Shown here: positions 53,644 through 55,919 of the stretch, piece by piece | Layout: the number at the start of each line of letters is the position of its first letter | Numbering within the stretch: the stretch's first letter is position 1 | NCBI RefSeq assembly: GCF_004000845.1 | Contig: NZ_BIMA01000043.1 | Location: 1 to 55,919 of the forward strand | Direction: 5' to 3' | Length of the DNA stretch: 55,919 bases | Origin: Paenibacillus koleovorans NBRC 103111 | Lineage (GTDB): Bacteria; Bacillota; Bacilli; Paenibacillales; NBRC-103111 | Notes under the pieces: model-generated | The model's input: only the letters and a program-made list of their open reading frames with translations | What the model was told of the DNA's origin: nothing | Database searches by the model: none | Position numbers and translations under genes: made by a program

Positions 53644-54432
53644 CTATTGAACTAGCAGCGTCAACAAACCTTTCAAATCTTCAATCTCATAAGCCGGTAC
53701 AATTTCGTCCGTTCGGGTGACGCGGTGCCGATTGATCCAGACCGAAGCCATTCCCACCGTGTTCGCCCCCAAAATATCCGTTGTCAGCTTGTCGCCGACC
53801 ATGACGCCTTCCTCCGCCGTAATGCCCAGCTTCTCCATCGCATGCTCGAATATGGCGCGTGCAGGCTTGCCTTGGCCGAACGTGCCGGAGATGATGATAT
53901 GATCGAAGTAAGCCGCCAATTGCGGAACGCCGTCAATCTTCTCCTGCTGCAAGTCCGGAGCTCCGTTCGTCAGCAGCAGCAGCTTGTACTGTCCGCGAAG
54001 CGTTTCCAGCACCGGAAACGTCTCGTCGTATATGATCGGGCGAGCGCGTCGCTCCGCCGGGAACGTCTCCGCCAGCTTCGCGCCTAGAGCCGAATTGTCT
54101 ACATGCAGAGCTAACAGTCCGTTCGTCCACGCCTGTACCTGATACCCAGGCGCCAGCGCCTCCAGCTTGCGGAATTCCTCCTGTACGCCGCCGGAGAAAT
54201 TCGCCCAGAGCGCTTCGAACGGATTAATGCCGATATTTTTCGTAAACGGGAACGTCTCATACGATTCATACAGGGCTCTAGCTTCTCGGCGCACCGCTTG
54301 CTCCAACGCTTTCGGATCTACGCCCGATTCCCGCTCGGCCAGCTCGCAAGTCGCCCGGAACGCTTCCTCCACACTGCGCTCATCCCACAGCAGCGTGTCG
54401 TCCAAATCAAACAAAACTGCTTTTACCGGCAT
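53644..54432 (-). CDS. HAD superfamily hydrolase, subfamily IA
   Basis: A 262-residue HAD hydrolase with a helical C1 cap (about 20-115). Motif I is LFDLDDTLLWDE, motif II LLTNGAP, the motif III lysine is in GQGKPA and motif IV VGDKLTTDI. Bacillus YsaA and E. coli YjjG are similar in pattern. The physiological substrate is not evident. The ATG follows AAGGGG by about ten bases. It ends against the mtnD terminator and starts 44 bases from the membrane protein gene. Confidence 0.88.
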   Translation of the reverse strand: MPVKAVLFDLDDTLLWDERSVEEAFRATCELAERESGVDPKALEQAVRREARALYESYETFPFTKNIGINPFEALWANFSGGVQEEFRKLEALAPGYQVQAWTNGLLALHVDNSALGAKLAETFPAERRARPIIYDETFPVLETLRGQYKLLLLTNGAPDLQQEKIDGVPQLAAYFDHIIISGTFGQGKPARAIFEHAMEKLGITAEEGVMVGDKLTTDILGANTVGMASVWINRHRVTRTDEIVPAYEIEDLKGLLTLLVQ

Positions 54433-54476
54433 GCTTTAGTTTCCCCTTTTCCCCAATTGCTTGAAGTTTGGCTCGT

Positions 54477-55013
54477 TTAGCTCGTTTTACTCTTTTTCTC
54501 GGGAGCGGCCTCTTCCTGGAACGGAACTTGATGCTGGGCCGCAAACGTCTTCATCCGCTCGGCGATCGCCGGAATGTCGTACAAGTTCTGAAATTTGGTG
54601 AACACCCATCGTTTGTTCCCCGCCTTCAGCTTGATGACTACGCCGCCCGGCTGAACCGTGATGCTCTCCATCTCTTCCGCGCTTAAGAAACGCTCTACGC
54701 CCAAGCGGCGGGTCGCCACTTGCTTGCGCCCGATCTTGATATAAGGGCGACGCAGGAAGTACATGAGTCCAAGGAAAACATATGCGGCGGTCACGACCCA
54801 CATCATCGTGCTGCTCTCACTGTATACGAGCGACGTGAAAGCGTAGAAGATCGACATGGCGACGAGCAGCGAAGGCAGAAACCAGCTCCGCCCCTTGTAG
54901 ATGTTCATCGTTTCGCCGGATGTCGCCGTGATGACGGCTTGTCCGCTCTTCGCCCGGCGTTTGTTCGCCAGCTTGCTGTTTTTTCTTACCATTCTCTCCC
55001 ATTGACGGGACAT
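54477..55013 (-). CDS. Hypothetical membrane protein with C-terminal PH-like region
   Basis: A 178-residue protein. The N-terminal 35 residues are basic, then two membrane segments (about 46-64 and 70-86) follow. The C-terminal 90 residues (IGRKQVATRRLGVERFL to PAIAERMKTFAAQHQ) look like a small PH-like or beta-rich domain facing the cytosol. The ATG follows GGAGGG by six bases. I do not recognise a named family. It lies between the HAD and DUF896 genes in the same direction and may share their transcript. Confidence 0.75.
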   Translation of the reverse strand: MSRQWERMVRKNSKLANKRRAKSGQAVITATSGETMNIYKGRSWFLPSLLVAMSIFYAFTSLVYSESSTMMWVVTAAYVFLGLMYFLRRPYIKIGRKQVATRRLGVERFLSAEEMESITVQPGGVVIKLKAGNKRWVFTKFQNLYDIPAIAERMKTFAAQHQVPFQEEAAPEKKSKTS

Positions 55014-55042
55014 CAGTTACCCTCCTAAAGGTTCGACTTCCG

Positions 55043-55252
55043 TTAGTGAAGCGGCTTCCGCGGCTTCTTGTCCTTCGGATCGTCGTCTACCAATTCTATA
55101 GCATCAAGCTGCGCGCGCAGTGAGGTTTTGAACGCCTCAATATACTGCCGGCGCAGGACGTTGCGCTCATCGATCTCTTCGTCGGTCAATCCCACGGTAT
55201 TCGCTTTATGGGCCAGCTCGTTGATGCGAGCGATCAATTGTTCGTGTGTCAT
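55043..55252 (-). CDS. DUF896 family protein (YnzC-like)
   Basis: A 69-residue helical protein of the DUF896/YnzC family. THEQLIARINELAHKANTVGLTDEEIDERNVLRRQYIE is the family core, a helical hairpin, followed by FKTSLRAQLDAIELVD. Bacillus YnzC is encoded near SOS-controlled sosA but its own role is unclear. The true start is the ATG at 55252; the open frame extends upstream through a repeated terminator-like element that is not coding. Ribosome binding site AAGGAG is 11-12 bases upstream, slightly far. Confidence 0.9.
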   Translation of the reverse strand: MTHEQLIARINELAHKANTVGLTDEEIDERNVLRRQYIEAFKTSLRAQLDAIELVDDDPKDKKPRKPLH

Positions 55253-55369
55253 TCGAATCGGGTCTCCTTGTAGCCAGTCTAATAAGTCTCTACTAATTTG
55301 ACAACAATCGGTACGCATTGTCAAGCCGACACCCGCCCAGCCTGCTGTTGCACCTCGAATAAGCAGGAA

Positions 55370-55456
55370 AAACCTGATCGGAAGTTCACCGATCAGGTCC
55401 TCTGGCGTTGGTGTTCCGTTTGGCGCGCGGGAGGGTAGGAAGAGGGGTTCTGTGCC
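55370..55456. repeat. Hairpin plus dispersed GTTCCGTTTGG repeat, second copy
   Basis: A hairpin ACCTGATCGG/CCGATCAGGT (about 55374-55400) with a T tail on the minus strand is followed by GTGTTCCGTTTGGCGCGCGG. The same order (CCTGATGG-type hairpin, then GTGTTCMGTTTGGTGCG) occurs at 44484-44540. It is a dispersed intergenic element, and its minus-strand end can serve as a terminator. Confidence 0.65.
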
Positions 55457-55475
55457 GGACACAGATGACCTAAAC

Positions 55476-55665
55476 GTTACCATACAATTTTTGTTGGATA
55501 GCACGCATCAGGCGACCGTTATATCACGTTATCATACAAAAAAGGTTGGATAGCACGCTTGGAGGCGCCGTTCTACCTCGTTATCATACAAAACTTGTTG
55601 GATAGCATACATCTGGCGACCATTCAGCCTAAATATCAAACAAATCTTGTTGTATCACTCGCATT
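55476..55665. repeat. Second array with exact 52-bp period, four copies
   Basis: Units begin at 55476, 55528, 55580 and 55632 with GTTATCATACAA-like heads; the cytosine of ATACAA falls at 55485, 55537, 55589 and 55641, each 52 apart. Three units continue TTGTTGGATAGCA or close. The fourth is degenerate (ATATCAAACAAATC). The period and an ATCRTACAAA-like core match the array at 32321-32600, though the remaining unit sequence differs. Confidence 0.85.
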
Positions 55666-55919
55666 CCCGCAACCCGCTATACCCGCTTGAGGCGAAGAGC
55701 CTTATCGAGCGGCGTGGCGCCTGTACCCTTGCTCCCTAGTCGAATAAATCGGACTACCGCGCGCCTCTCCGCGCCGGCAACGCTATGTAGTCCGAATCGG
55801 CCGAATTAGAGCGGCGTTTTCCAGAGGGCGCGTGCGGAAACGGCTCTCTAAATGGGAAAATTCGGACTAGAGACCGCTTCACCCTTCGCTCCCCCTACGC
55901 TTTAGTTCTGTAAATCTGA
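55666..55919. other. Non-coding end with TCGGACTA repeats
   Basis: TCGGACTA occurs at 55749 and 55862, with its complement TAGTCCGA at 55788, so a pair of inverted arms surrounds a GC-rich 31-base loop. GC-rich segments alternate with AATCGGCCGAATT. No gene is recognised up to the window edge. Confidence 0.4.

Noticed and set aside
55253-55504. N-terminal extension of the DUF896 frame by 84 codons
   Set aside because: The extension reads through the dispersed hairpin repeat; the family core begins right after the ATG at 55252.

Overview
The window is about 56 kb of ordinary chromosome from a GC-rich, spore-forming Firmicute, most likely a member of the Paenibacillaceae (Paenibacillus, Cohnella or a relative). 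Pointers are the Shine-Dalgarno sequences of GGAGG type, frequent TTG and GTG starts, a T-box leader, a BirA box of Bacillus type, the sporulation-associated kapB, the Bacillus-type repair pair mrfA/mrfB, SufU, a DUF896 (YnzC-like) protein and YkpA/YfmR-type ABC-F proteins. I see no rRNA, tRNA, prophage, transposase or CRISPR array.

Layout. 1-2343: two ECF-type ATPases diverge from the biotin transporter gene bioY across a BirA operator. 2423-7023: a hypothetical gene, a TetR regulator with its FAD monooxygenase, then a leftward group of hypothetical protein, thioredoxin-like protein, KapB and uridine kinase. 7164-13496: two ABC-F ATPases flank an ACT-domain malic enzyme, followed by DoxX and an Rrf2 regulator. 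13629-25869: a leftward Tad/Flp-type pilus locus. It runs from a Ser/Thr kinase fused to a degenerate P-loop domain, through CpaE, CpaF, TadB, TadC, Flp pilin, two TadE-like pseudopilins, a large TadG-like protein and prepilin peptidase, to a membrane FHA protein. 26030-27403: a short threonine dehydratase behind an isoleucine-type T-box. 27400-32277: RNA methyltransferase, ABC ATPase, receiver-like protein, endonuclease IV, MutM and a HAD phosphatase. 32321-36513: a six-copy 52-bp repeat array, then mrfB and mrfA. 36770-41202: a possible leader peptide and terminator, a heterodimeric ABC exporter, and a stand-alone sufU. 41648-44363: a tight three-gene operon (YdjM-type membrane protein, LpxL-like acyltransferase, OlsB-like N-acyltransferase) that may make an acyl-amino-acid lipid. 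44747-55252: LrgAB, MurC, AlkA, RNase Z, MetH, MtnD, a HAD hydrolase, a membrane protein and DUF896. 55476-55919: a second 52-bp array and another intergenic repeat.

The least explained parts are the two arrays with an exact 52-bp period (about five helical turns) and a shared ATCRTACAAA-like core, the kinase and FHA genes bracketing the Tad locus, the putative leader-peptide attenuator ahead of the ABC exporter, and the lipid operon. All product calls come from reading translated sequences and motifs; no database search was run.
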